Assembly: GCA_017480785.1 (NCBI GenBank)
Contig: JAFURZ010000019.1
Location: forward strand, 1-64,000
Origin: Bacteroidales bacterium
Lineage (GTDB): Bacteria > Bacteroidota > Bacteroidia > Bacteroidales > P3
Direction: 5' to 3'
Length of the DNA stretch: 64,000 nucleotides
In this document: one piece after another, positions 51,614-62,218 of the stretch
How positions within the stretch are numbered: position 1 is the stretch's first letter
Layout: every line of letters starts with the position of its first letter
Notes under the pieces: generated by a model
The model's database searches: none
What the model was told of the DNA's origin: nothing
The model's input: the letters and a program-made list of their open reading frames with translations, nothing else
Made by a program: the position numbers and the translations under genes

Positions 51614-52483
51614 ATGACACAACACAATACTACCGACAGCGATTGGACCACCGTCATCAAGCCGAAGGAGCGCCTGCTGCAGATTGACTTCAAGGAGCTG
51701 TGGCGCTACCGCGACCTGACGAGCCTCTTCGTGCGACGCAATATCACCACGCAGTATAAGCAGACCATCCTCGGGCCGCTGTGGTACATCATCCAACCCG
51801 CCATCACGGTGCTGATGTACATGGTGGTCTTCAGCCGTATCGCCGGCATCTCGACCGACGGACTTCCCGAGCCGCTGTTCTACCTCAGCGGCGTATGCAT
51901 GTGGCAGTATTTCAGCGACTGCCTCTCCAAGACCTCGTCCACCTTCACCGCCAATGCCGGCATCTTCGGCAAGGTGTACTTCCCCCGACTGGTTGTGCCG
52001 GTCTCCAATGTGCTCAGCAACCTGCTGCGTTTTGCCATCCAGCTGAGCCTCTTTCTGGTGGTCTATGCCGTCTATCAGCTATGGGTCATCCCCGGCCAGA
52101 TACACACCAACTGGTACGCCCTGCTGCTGCCGGTGCTGGTGCTGATGCTCGCCGGACTGGCGCTGGGATTCGGCATCCTCTTCTCGAGCCTCACCACCAA
52201 ATACCGCGACCTGCAGCTGATGCTCGACTACTTTGTGCGGCTGTGGATGTATGCCACGCCGGTGGTGTGGCCCCTGAGCACCATCACCAATACCAAGCTG
52301 CACCTGGCCATGAGCCTCAACCCCCTGACGCCCATCATCGAGGCATTCAAGTATGGTTTCCTCGGCGCGGGCGAGTTCAGCTGGGGCGGACTGGCCTACA
52401 GCTTCGTCTTCACGGTGGTGCTGCTGGCCATCGGCATCGTGCTGTTCAACCGCGTGCAGCGCACCTTCATGGATACCGTATGA
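51614..52483 (+). CDS. ABC-2 type polysaccharide exporter, membrane subunit (Wzm-like)
   Basis: 289 residues, six predicted membrane helices. The start (LFVRRNITTQYKQTILGPLWYIIQP) is typical of Wzm/KpsM-type permeases, and the end (SLNPLTPIIEAFKYGFLG) is conserved too. With Wzt (54068) it would export a finished glycan across the inner membrane. The partner gene is unusually far: a nucleotidyltransferase gene and the four-helix-bundle cassette lie between them. The stop overlaps the next gene by ATGA. Confidence 0.93.
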   Translation: MTQHNTTDSDWTTVIKPKERLLQIDFKELWRYRDLTSLFVRRNITTQYKQTILGPLWYIIQPAITVLMYMVVFSRIAGISTDGLPEPLFYLSGVCMWQYFSDCLSKTSSTFTANAGIFGKVYFPRLVVPVSNVLSNLLRFAIQLSLFLVVYAVYQLWVIPGQIHTNWYALLLPVLVLMLAGLALGFGILFSSLTTKYRDLQLMLDYFVRLWMYATPVVWPLSTITNTKLHLAMSLNPLTPIIEAFKYGFLGAGEFSWGGLAYSFVFTVVLLAIGIVLFNRVQRTFMDTV

Positions 52484-53582
52484 CCGAACTCCAGCTGGCA
52501 TACAACCTCTTGCGGGCCGCCCTTGACGGGAGCGTCCCGCACGTGGGGGACACGCCCCCTGAGGCATCCCGTTGGTGGAGCCTCTTCCGCCTGCTGCAAC
52601 GCAACAATGTGGCCGCCCTCTGCTACGACGCGGCCGCAGCCGCCGGGGCCCCTCGCCAGGTGCTGATGCCTTGGCTCGCCGAACGCGAGAAGGCCGTCGA
52701 CAGACATCGCTACCAGCGGCAGGTGCAGGATGACATCGTGGAGAAGATGCGGGCACACGGCATCCAGACCCTCGTGCTCAAGGGCACCCATACCGCACAA
52801 TACTACCCGAAGTCTGAATGCCGCGAGTTCGGCGACCTGGACCTCTACTTCTACGACCGCCATGCCGATGCCGACAAGGTGGCCTGCCGCGAGTTTGGCG
52901 TGGATTTGAGCAACGACTCACACCACCACACGAAGTACGACTACCGCGGCGTGACCGTGGAAAGCCACTACGACTTCGTCAACGTGCACTACCCGCCCAG
53001 CAACCGCCGCTACGAAGCCCTGCTGAAAAGCCTAGTCGACAAAAAGGATCAACTACCCACTACCCACTACCCACTACCCACTACCCACTACCCACTACCC
53101 ACTACCCACTACCCACTTTCGAGGTCCTCTTCCTGCTGCGTCACATGGCGTGCCATTTTGCCGCCAGCCGCATCACCCTTCGCGACCTCGCCGACTGGGC
53201 CCTCACCTGCCGGGCACTGCAAGGGGAGGTGGATTGGGAGCAGGTACAACAGACGGTCGACGACTACGGCATGAGACCGTTTGTCACCATACTGAACGCC
53301 ATCGCGGAGAAGCAGTTGGGCATCGTCCTGCCGCTGCAACGCGACAACGGCCCGGACATACTGGCCCATACAGCTCTCGTCGAGCACGACCTGGTCTACG
53401 GGACTCCCGAGGCCGTCGACCGCAACGCCGACGGTCTGGCGCGCCTCGGCTGGAAGCTTCGCCGTTGGCGGGCCCTCGCCTGGAAGCGCCGTCTGGTGTA
53501 CAGCGACAGCGAGACACGCCTCCTCCTCGCCAGCCTCACCTCCCACGCCGAAAAGCCCCACAGCATCCTGCATAAGATGTAG
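52480..53582 (+). CDS. nucleotidyltransferase-family protein, out of frame at a 7-base repeat (candidate phase-variable gene)
   Basis: The first part (52480 to about 53052) has the start of an NTP_transf_5-type protein: an N-terminal helical region, QTLVLKGTHTAQYYP, and the metal-binding REFGDLDLYF. Reading enters a 9-copy ACCCACT array (53053-53117) and then continues in the wrong frame to a stop at 53274. The matching C-terminal half (FLLRHMACHFAASRITLRDLADWAL, to 53582) is intact in another frame. Adding one unit or removing two would rejoin the halves. Function in glycan assembly is inferred from position; the protein may transfer nucleotides or sugars. Confidence 0.8.
53053..53117. repeat. 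9-copy perfect 7-base tandem repeat (CTACCCA)
   Basis: Nine perfect copies plus two bases. Seven is not a multiple of three, so each gain or loss shifts the frame. Three units encode PTTHYPL. Confidence 0.95.
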
Positions 53583-53585
53583 TTG

Positions 53586-53630
53586 GTTTACCGTTTACTG
53601 TTTACCGTTTACTGTTTAGGGTTTACAGTT
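53586..53630. repeat. left 7-base array of the four-helix-bundle cassette
   Basis: GTTTACC, GTTTACT, GTTTACC, GTTTACT, GTTTAGG, GTTTACA, GTT in perfect register, starting four bases after the nucleotidyltransferase stop. It is the reverse complement type of the array at 54035-54065. Confidence 0.92.
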
Positions 53631-53653
53631 CAAATAATACACCTAACACCATA

Positions 53654-54034
53654 ATGTACTCCTTTGAAAATCTAAACGCATGGCAGGAATCCAGAAAACT
53701 GGTTGTGATGGTTTACCAACTATTGGATAAGTTCCCCAATGTTGAGAAATTTGCCTTGTGTGACCAAATAAGACGCTGTATCGTCTCTGTCCCTTCTAAT
53801 ATTGCCGAAGGGAGTGGACGCATTTCATCTAAAGAGCAACTGCATTTCTACGAGATATCGTATGGTTCATTGATGGAGGCCTATAATCAACTGATTCTAG
53901 CCTCAGACCTTAAGTATATAGATGGTCTTACTCTTGAAGACCTTCGTCCTCAAATTGACACCGTTGCCAGAATGCTAAATGGTCTCCGTACCTCTCTCCT
54001 GAAAAAAATAAATCCAGACCCTCTAAACAAATAA
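53654..54034 (+). CDS. four-helix-bundle protein (S23/IVP-like), cargo of an inverted-repeat cassette
   Basis: 126 residues: FENLNAWQESRKLVVMVYQLLDKFP, then CDQIRRCIVSVPSNIAEGSGR, then EQLHFYEISYGSLMEAYNQLIL and a final helix. This is the TIGR02436-type four-helix bundle first known from intervening sequences in 23S rRNA genes, related in fold to the Avd protein of diversity-generating retroelements. It probably binds RNA or DNA. The gene is enclosed by two 7-base arrays in opposite orientation, and the right array begins at the stop codon. No sequence is left between the cassette and the flanking genes, consistent with insertion between the nucleotidyltransferase and wzt. Confidence 0.88.
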   Translation: MYSFENLNAWQESRKLVVMVYQLLDKFPNVEKFALCDQIRRCIVSVPSNIAEGSGRISSKEQLHFYEISYGSLMEAYNQLILASDLKYIDGLTLEDLRPQIDTVARMLNGLRTSLLKKINPDPLNK

Positions 54035-54065
54035 CCGTAAACAGTAAACGGTAAACGGTAAACCC
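54035..54065. repeat. right 7-base array of the four-helix-bundle cassette
   Basis: CCGTAAA, CAGTAAA, CGGTAAA, CGGTAAA, CCC; the complement reads GTTTACC-type units like the left array, so a transcript through the cassette could form a long stem with the gene in the loop. Confidence 0.9.
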
Positions 54066-54067
54066 AA

Positions 54068-55347
<1,280 letters not shown>

Positions 55348-55351
<4 letters not shown>

Positions 55352-56331
55352 GAGAATCGGTGGCAAAAAACATCATGGTCAATATTAGGGCGTTTTTTAC
55401 CGTCAATATCCGCCGTCGCCTAAATGATAATTCGACTAAAATATCCCGCCTTGAGAGTATCATAGATACTTTAGATGAAACAATAACAGAAAGATACCAT
55501 TACCTCAACTTGTTGGATTATTATGCCCACCATGAGGATGAAGCCCAACGTTACCAAAAAGAGCTTGATTACCTTCAGCAGCGGACCAAATACTGTAATT
55601 TCCCCTATAATCCAGATTCCACACTGATAAATGTTATATCTGGACATGATCAGGAAGCAAAATTACCTTACGTTATCCATAAAAACAAGAAACTATTTTT
55701 TAAGGCTGCCCATACCCCTCTTGAGGCTGTTGATTTATATAGAAACTATCTTGTACAGGAAAGATTGCTAGGCGATGACTATTGTGAAAGCGCCCCACAT
55801 CAATATCAATCTCCTAACATACATGTGGAAAAGGGGGATGTTCTGTTTGACATTGGAGCAGCAGAAGGATTGTTCGCTCTAGACCAGATTGACAAAGCAT
55901 CTCATGTGGTGATAGTAGAAAGTGATCCAGAGTGGATAGAACCTCTTAAACACACATTTGCACCCTATGGCAGCAAAGTAACCATCCTACAGAAGTTTGT
56001 CTCAGCAACAGATACCGAAACCACTATTTCATTAGGAACGTTATTGTCCGACGTTGAATATAATTCGGCGTTTATAAAGATGGATATTGAGGGTCACGAA
56101 TTATCCTCTGTCGTTTCTGCCACATCTGTCCTAAAACAAAAGAAAGGCACCAAACTGTCAGTTGCTTCGTATCATAAACAACATGATGCCGAAGAATTAA
56201 AAGCATTCTTTGAAAATATTGGTTATCATTTTGAGTTTTCAACTGGCTATATGCTATTCCATTTGTATGATACCCCTGCACCTCCCTATTTCAGACATGG
56301 GATTATTCGAACGAGGAACTCTTCATTATGA
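55348..56331 (+). CDS. FkbM-family methyltransferase
   Basis: 327 residues, AT-rich. An N-terminal helical region with a coiled segment (ISRLESIIDTLDETI) precedes the SAM-binding motif DVLFDIGAAEGLFAL near 168. FIKMDIEGHELSSV is the FkbM signature. Probably O-methylates a sugar of the polymer, perhaps as a chain-terminating cap read by the Wzt tail; that is an inference from position next to wzt. Confidence 0.85.
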
Positions 56332-57248
56332 TTTCTATTATCATTTGCTCGCGGGAATCATACATTCCCCGAGAATTACAACAGAACATTGCCGAAACCA
56401 TTGGTAATGATTATGAGTTGGTTGTAATTGACAATTCACTCAATCAATACAGTATTTTTCAAGCATACAATTTAGGAGTACAACAAGCAAAAGGAGACAT
56501 CTTGTGCTTCTGCCACAATGATATTAAATTCCTTACACCAGAATGGGGAAAAATTGTACATGATTATTTCTCTCTATTCCCCAAACTTGGATGTTTGGGA
56601 GTCGCTGGAAGTCATGTAATGTTTAATTGTCCGTCTTCTTTCTGGCAAACATCTTTTTTATCTATATATGTGCAATATATTTACCCAGACGGAAGGCTCC
56701 AACTTTGTGAAGAGAGAGAACCCTCTGATGAAAACAGACGGGAAACACAAGTTGTAACTGTTGATGGGCTATGGATGTGCATTCGTAAAGAACTATTTAA
56801 AACAGTAAAGTTTGACGAGATAAACTTTCACGGGTTTCACTGTTACGATTCTGATATTTGCATGCAAATAATCAACAGCAACTATGAAATAATTGTAACA
56901 TACCAAATTTTAATACAGCATAAAGCAAATGTTGAATTAGATATTTCGTACTATAATGCGATAGAGACGTGGCATAGGAAGTGGACTAATCATTTGCCCA
57001 TAATTAGAGGTATTACCATTGCAGAAAATGATATAAAAAAATATACATCTTTTGTTACAAGCCAAATTAGTTTAGACAAACAAATACTACAATTAAAAAA
57101 AGAGCCAAAACGAATGTGTAAAAATATGTATTCGTTGTTTTTAAAGAATACTTTACGGTATTTGAAGAATCTTTTTTACAAACATTGGTCATACATCGAA
57201 AAAAATGAAAACTGTCATCCTCAAAAAAACAGGGCATCGAATATTTGA
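56328..57248 (+). CDS. GT2-like glycosyltransferase
   Basis: 306 residues. ISIIICSRESYIP at the start, VVIDNSLNQYSIFQAYNLGV and CFCHNDIKFL (the DxD-like region) fit a GT-A fold of the GT2 type. The later WMCIRKELFKTVKFDE and YDSDICMQI are typical acceptor-side motifs. The start overlaps the previous gene by ATGA, and its 3' end overlaps the next by 44 bases. Confidence 0.78.
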   Translation: MISIIICSRESYIPRELQQNIAETIGNDYELVVIDNSLNQYSIFQAYNLGVQQAKGDILCFCHNDIKFLTPEWGKIVHDYFSLFPKLGCLGVAGSHVMFNCPSSFWQTSFLSIYVQYIYPDGRLQLCEEREPSDENRRETQVVTVDGLWMCIRKELFKTVKFDEINFHGFHCYDSDICMQIINSNYEIIVTYQILIQHKANVELDISYYNAIETWHRKWTNHLPIIRGITIAENDIKKYTSFVTSQISLDKQILQLKKEPKRMCKNMYSLFLKNTLRYLKNLFYKHWSYIEKNENCHPQKNRASNI

Positions 57249-58407
57249 GGATGCTGCAAAGTCTTTCGCGGCAGAGCCTAGTGATGCTGTCTTGTGTTTT
57301 GGTGTTCAGAATTGGACTATAGATGAAATAATTACGCAGAAAGAAACGACCAATAATAAAATAATTGCCTATCAGGCCGAATTGCTTAATGCATACAATA
57401 CACCTTTTAGAAACGACGAGTATATTTCGAAACTAAAACTGTTCGATGAGATTTGGGAATATTCTGAGCATAATCTTGTGTTTTTGCATCAAATGGGCGT
57501 GAAGAATGTGCATTATAAACCTTTACTTCCTAATCAAATTTTTTTTGACACATCTATTGACACATCTATTGAAAAGGATGTAGACATACTACATTTTGGA
57601 TTGTGGACACGACATCGGACAGACATACTAAATGGTCTACTCGAAATGGGGTATAAAATATATGATGTATTACATGAAAACGGGAAGTGTGTATATGGGG
57701 ATGATTTACATCAGCTAGTATTGAGAAGTAAAGTCATCTTAGGTATTCATAGCTATCCCCAATCCGCTATTCAAGAAAGTTTTCGTTACCAATATCCATT
57801 AAGCAACGGGGTACCAATACTTGCAGAAAAGAGTCTGTCGAATCCACTACATCTTATTGAATTCACTAATATTGAAGAATTATCATTTCATTTGAAAAGG
57901 ATGGGGATCAAACAAGGTTCTGATGAAACATATTATCTTCAATGCTGTTTCTTCCCATTTTACAGTTCATATAAAGAAGAGTTATCTAGAAGTATGGAAA
58001 CTGGTTCTTTTAAGGATGAGATGTTTTATATTTTGCACCAAATAAACAAAGATTTACAATTGGTATGTCAACTACATAAGGCCAAAATACGGATTGATGA
58101 AGTGCGCGTTATATCTATCAAGATATTTGATGCTTTAATGTGGCTATTGGTGAAGGTAAAAAGAACAACATTGTTGGGTGACAAAGAAAAGAAAACGTTT
58201 TTTGCCTCAATGCAAAGCATTTATAAGCAACTTCATCGTCCTACTATTCGAAAACATTTAGTTTCAACAGGAGGTTTTTTAATGCCGAATGTACGGAGCC
58301 TATTATTAATAAATGGCTGGCGACTATTTAGATGGTCTATAGCCATATCTCTCAAACTGGGGAAAGAGGACAAACTTACATATTGTTCATTACATAAGAC
58401 AGATTAG
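57205..58407 (+). CDS. probable glycosyltransferase, GT-B like
   Basis: 400 residues with no strong single signature. The layout (Rossmann-like start, a middle DVLHENGKCVYGDDLHQLVL, then VILGIHSYPQSAIQESFRYQYPLSNGVPILAE) matches the C-terminal donor-binding half of GT-B enzymes, where a Glu occurs in ESFRYQYPLSNG. A 15-base duplication gives DTSIDTSI near residue 115. The assignment rests on pattern and on cluster position. Confidence 0.6.
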   Translation: MKTVILKKTGHRIFEDAAKSFAAEPSDAVLCFGVQNWTIDEIITQKETTNNKIIAYQAELLNAYNTPFRNDEYISKLKLFDEIWEYSEHNLVFLHQMGVKNVHYKPLLPNQIFFDTSIDTSIEKDVDILHFGLWTRHRTDILNGLLEMGYKIYDVLHENGKCVYGDDLHQLVLRSKVILGIHSYPQSAIQESFRYQYPLSNGVPILAEKSLSNPLHLIEFTNIEELSFHLKRMGIKQGSDETYYLQCCFFPFYSSYKEELSRSMETGSFKDEMFYILHQINKDLQLVCQLHKAKIRIDEVRVISIKIFDALMWLLVKVKRTTLLGDKEKKTFFASMQSIYKQLHRPTIRKHLVSTGGFLMPNVRSLLLINGWRLFRWSIAISLKLGKEDKLTYCSLHKTD

Positions 58408-58417
58408 TCAAAAGAGT

Positions 58418-59245
58418 ATGGAAGAAAAGATAATTGTAACCCTTACTTCATACAAACACCGTCTAGCGAACTTACCTACGGTACTTGACACTATTTTTGT
58501 ACAAAACATGCCGCCGGATGTTGTAGTTCTTAATATTGCATACGGCGAAGTCCTGCCAGATAATGTCGCGGATTATCTTAAGGATCACGGTGTCGACATT
58601 TTCCGTGTTGCCGATACTAAAGTCTACAAAAAACTAATTCCCACACTTAAACGATATCCGCACGATGTAATAATCACCATTGACGATGATTTTTTATACC
58701 CAAGTGGAATGATAGAGGATTTTATGTCAATCCATACGAAGCATCCGAACAACCCAATTTCTGGTAATCAGGAAGTATTTTATGGAATGCAATGTCATTG
58801 CGGATGTGCATCATTAACCAAAGCAAAGTTCTTTGGAGAGTATTTATATCAAATAAATGATGAGTTAATTAAAAACTGTCCAAGTGATGATATGGTATAT
58901 ACTTTCTTTGCTTTGAAAGCAGGATACCCTTATTTGCAAACTGAGAATGAATATTTTCTAAATATGATAGAGTGTAATATTAATGGGAATAAAAGTTATA
59001 CGGACATGATTAATGGTGACACGGGAGTAATTAATACTTATAGGTACCTTGTTAATCGTTTTGGCGAACTAAAAAATACTACCGCCTTATATGTTCATGA
59101 TGAAGATATCGCAAAAGTGATTGACAACATTCATAAAAAAACGGAATGGAAAATTGAAAACGAAATTCGTTCTTCTCATGCTTATCGTCTTGGGAAAAAA
59201 ATATTAAAGCCTATTATTAAGGCAAAAAAAATGATTGGCAAATAA
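58418..59245 (+). CDS. GT-A type glycosyltransferase-like protein
   Basis: 275 residues. IIVTLTSYKHRLANLPTVLD at the start and IITIDDDFLYPSGMIEDF (the metal-binding DDD) fit a GT-A glycosyltransferase. CHCGCASLTKAKFF is unusual for its three Cys/His residues in a row. The C-terminus is basic (LGKKILKPIIKAKKMIGK), as in membrane-associated transferases. The next gene's ATG overlaps its TAA. Confidence 0.72.
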   Translation: MEEKIIVTLTSYKHRLANLPTVLDTIFVQNMPPDVVVLNIAYGEVLPDNVADYLKDHGVDIFRVADTKVYKKLIPTLKRYPHDVIITIDDDFLYPSGMIEDFMSIHTKHPNNPISGNQEVFYGMQCHCGCASLTKAKFFGEYLYQINDELIKNCPSDDMVYTFFALKAGYPYLQTENEYFLNMIECNINGNKSYTDMINGDTGVINTYRYLVNRFGELKNTTALYVHDEDIAKVIDNIHKKTEWKIENEIRSSHAYRLGKKILKPIIKAKKMIGK

Positions 59246-60186
59246 TGCTTTCTGTCGCTCTCTGCACATATAATGGTGCCCAGTTTATACAGGAACAGAT
59301 ACAATCCATTCTCAACCAGACCGTACCGGTGGACGAGATAGTGGTATGTGATGACGGAAGCACGGACGACACCCTGACCATAATTGAGAGTTTCAAGGAC
59401 ACTGTTGCCGTCGACATACGCATCTACCGCAACGCAACCAGACTAGGCCCTGCCAAGAACTTTCAGCAGGCCATCAACCTCTGTCATGGCGACATCATTT
59501 TCCTCTCCGACCAAGACGATATATGGATGCCTAACAAGGTGGATACCATAACATCCTACTTTGGGGCACACCCAGAAACAGATGTTGTTTTCACCGATGC
59601 AACGCTGCTTGACGATAATACAGACTCCGTTATTGGCACTCTGTGGCATAGCATAGGGATGACCAACCAAGCAAAGGATGCTATTGCAAACAGTTTGGGT
59701 ATTGAACTCTTCGCATATGAAAACCGGGCTACCGGAGCCACCATGGCAGTGCGACACGGCTTCACATGCTTGAACAATATTGCTTCATACTGCAATGACA
59801 CCATCTTGCACGACGGTGCGCTTGCCATGATAGCTGTATCAAACAACAGTATTGGCTTTATTTCCGAGAAACTAATCCAATACCGCATCCACACTTCACA
59901 AGAGCGTGGAATTGGAGACTCTATTGATAATCCTGTTTGTGACAATCCTCGAGAAACAAGTCATCTCGCCACCGTCTGGAACCAACTGGCACTCCCCGAG
60001 CCTCTTGCCAGCCGCATAGCCTTCATTGTCAACCGTCATCGGCGCAAACATCAGCCGCTGGGAGGATTTCGCCTTCTTAGAGGCATCCCAACTTATCACA
60101 AAATGTACGCAAACCACTGGTTCAGTTTTCTTTTCTACGACCTCCGCCAATGGGTCAGCATCATGATTGGCCGAATCCACAAATAA
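59245..60186 (+). CDS. GT2 family glycosyltransferase (rhamnosyltransferase-like)
   Basis: 313 residues. SVALCTYNGAQFIQEQIQSI, then VCDDGSTDDT and IFLSDQDDIWMPNKV form the classic GT2 core. The DQDDIW motif is frequent in rhamnosyltransferases, which would suit the dTDP-rhamnose genes at 31981-34257. GC content rises back to the genome level in this gene. Start ATG overlaps the previous TAA by one base. Confidence 0.88.
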   Translation: MLSVALCTYNGAQFIQEQIQSILNQTVPVDEIVVCDDGSTDDTLTIIESFKDTVAVDIRIYRNATRLGPAKNFQQAINLCHGDIIFLSDQDDIWMPNKVDTITSYFGAHPETDVVFTDATLLDDNTDSVIGTLWHSIGMTNQAKDAIANSLGIELFAYENRATGATMAVRHGFTCLNNIASYCNDTILHDGALAMIAVSNNSIGFISEKLIQYRIHTSQERGIGDSIDNPVCDNPRETSHLATVWNQLALPEPLASRIAFIVNRHRRKHQPLGGFRLLRGIPTYHKMYANHWFSFLFYDLRQWVSIMIGRIHK

Positions 60187-60192
60187 TACTTC

Positions 60193-61092
60193 ATGCCAGA
60201 AGTCTCCGTCATAGTGCCCAATTACAACCACGCCCCGTACCTCATGCAGCGAATTGACAGTATCCTGGCGCAGACACACCAGGATTTCGAGTTGATTCTA
60301 TTGGACGACTGCTCCACCGACGGGAGCCGAGACATTATGGAAAGCTACCGCAACAACCCTCATGTGAGCCATATCGTCTACAACGAGCACAACAGCGGCT
60401 CAGCCTTTCGGCAGTGGGACAAGGGAATCGAGATGGCACAGGGTGAGTGGATATGGGTGGCGGAAAGTGACGACTACGCCGAGCCCACTTTCCTCGAACG
60501 CATGTTGGGCGAGGTAACCAAGGTTCCCGACTGCGTGCTGGCATACGCTGCCACCTGGTGGGTCGACAAGAACGGAAACAAATTGTGGGAGACCCCCAAT
60601 AGCGACCGTGTAAATGTTTATAAAAGCAAAGACTTTATCCGCAAGAAGATGGCCATCTGTAACTCCATAGCCAATGTCAGCGAGTGCCTTTTCAGGCGGG
60701 ATAGGTACCACCCTTCCAAGAACCACCGCTACGAGCACATGCGCCTGTGCGGCGACTGGTTCTTCTATGTCCTTCTGGCCGAACAGGGCAGTGTGGTCGA
60801 GGTGGAGAGCACGTTAAGCTATTACCGCCAGCATGGCAGCAACATCTCCGGCGATGCCGAGCGGCAGGGGCTCACCTTTCTCGAGGGCATCGACGTGCTT
60901 GACTACATGACTACCAATTGCGGCGTCCGCCCGTGCGACTATGCCCGCGGATGGGGGCGTATGTGGGCCAGATACGAGCGGCAGTACCGCTTTTCACCGG
61001 CCGTGAAGAAGGCTATCCGCCGCCGGATGCATAACCATCCAGGGATCAAATACTACCATCTGCTATACCGACAGAAACCATGGCGAAGGTAA
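60193..61092 (+). CDS. GT2 family glycosyltransferase
   Basis: 299 residues: EVSVIVPNYNHAPYLMQRIDSI, LLDDCSTDGSRDI and WIWVAESDDYAEPTFLERM carry the nucleotide-sugar and metal-binding motifs. LCGDWFFYVLLAEQG holds the ED-like catalytic region seen in this subfamily. It overlaps the next gene by 13 bases. Confidence 0.9.
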   Translation: MPEVSVIVPNYNHAPYLMQRIDSILAQTHQDFELILLDDCSTDGSRDIMESYRNNPHVSHIVYNEHNSGSAFRQWDKGIEMAQGEWIWVAESDDYAEPTFLERMLGEVTKVPDCVLAYAATWWVDKNGNKLWETPNSDRVNVYKSKDFIRKKMAICNSIANVSECLFRRDRYHPSKNHRYEHMRLCGDWFFYVLLAEQGSVVEVESTLSYYRQHGSNISGDAERQGLTFLEGIDVLDYMTTNCGVRPCDYARGWGRMWARYERQYRFSPAVKKAIRRRMHNHPGIKYYHLLYRQKPWRR

Positions 61093-62090
61093 CCGTTCTC
61101 ATGCCGACATACAATGTGGCGCCTTGGGTCGGCGAGGCGATACAGAGTGTGCTCGGGCAGACTTATGGCGACTTCGAGCTCCTCGTCATCGACGACTGCT
61201 CGACCGACGACACCATCGCTGTCGTCCATGGCATCCACGACTCGCGCATCCGCATCGTACAGAACGAAAAGAATGTAGGCCTCGCCGAGAACCTTAACCG
61301 CGGGTTGAGTCATATCACCACCGAATATGTGGCGCGTATGGATGGCGACGATATAGCCGAGCCATATTGGTTAGAAAGTGAAATCTCATTCCTTGAAACA
61401 CATCCCGACGTCGGGGTATGTGGTGGTGGTGGCGTCCGTTTTGGCACTGTCAATTCGACTATACAGTTTCCCGAATGGCATGACGACATCGCCGCCAATA
61501 TGTTGTTCCAATGCACTATCATCGTGCCCACCTTCCGCATGAGCCTCTACAGCGATTATGGTCTGCGCTATCGCGCCGAAGCATTCCCTGCCGAAGACTA
61601 CCGTTTCTGGGCCGACACACTGGCCGTCACACAGTTACACAATATCGGCGTGTCTCTTTTCCGCTATCGTATGCACGACACCCAGATTTGCACCTCTAAA
61701 CGCGAAGAGCAAAAACTCAAGGTGGCTGAGGTGCGAAAATATATGCTTCACTACTTAGGCAAAAAAGTGACTCAAGCTGACGAGAACTATTTTGCAGACA
61801 ATTACCAACATCCCATCAGCTCCCCATCCGACTGGCGTCAACGATGCCATTTCACTCACCATCTACTCAAAATAAACGACAACGGTTTTATCACGACCGA
61901 TGCACTTCGTCGACGCTTGCATTTCCACTTGCAACAGACTTTATACTATACCATTTTAGAGCGATACTTTTCCAAAGGATACAGCATCAAAAACTACCTT
62001 CACTACCTCCTCTCCGGTCTGGCGCTACGGACCGGCTGGCACTACGAACTTCGCTTCATCGCTAAAAGCATCCTGCACCGCGCCGAATAA
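61080..62090 (+). CDS. GT2 family glycosyltransferase
   Basis: 336 residues. KVTVLMPTYNVAPWVGEAIQ, VIDDCSTDDTIAVV and YVARMDGDDIAEPYWL form the core; the acceptor half includes FPAEDYRFWADTL, with the likely catalytic Asp or Glu. The tail is basic and aromatic. A terminator-like hairpin lies 75 bases downstream. Confidence 0.9.
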   Translation: MAKVTVLMPTYNVAPWVGEAIQSVLGQTYGDFELLVIDDCSTDDTIAVVHGIHDSRIRIVQNEKNVGLAENLNRGLSHITTEYVARMDGDDIAEPYWLESEISFLETHPDVGVCGGGGVRFGTVNSTIQFPEWHDDIAANMLFQCTIIVPTFRMSLYSDYGLRYRAEAFPAEDYRFWADTLAVTQLHNIGVSLFRYRMHDTQICTSKREEQKLKVAEVRKYMLHYLGKKVTQADENYFADNYQHPISSPSDWRQRCHFTHHLLKINDNGFITTDALRRRLHFHLQQTLYYTILERYFSKGYSIKNYLHYLLSGLALRTGWHYELRFIAKSILHRAE

Positions 62091-62163
62091 CGCCACTCCC
62101 AAAGTTCTCGACGAGCATGACTACGACAAAGAGATAACCTCAGGGGCACTCTTTGCCTGGAAA

Positions 62164-62190
62164 ACACAGAGGGGCATCTCTGTTTTTTTG
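62164..62190 (+). terminator. intrinsic terminator within the capsule cluster
   Basis: ACAGAG (62166-62171) pairs with CTCTGT (62178-62183) and is followed by seven T residues. The stem is only six pairs, so it may be partial, and it could need the UpxY protein to be read through. Confidence 0.6.
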
Positions 62191-62218
62191 ATTAAGAGAC
62201 TGACCGAACACCCACAAC

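Noticed and set aside
53053..53117. possible CRISPR array
   Set aside because: Units are 7 bases with no spacers; it is a simple tandem repeat.
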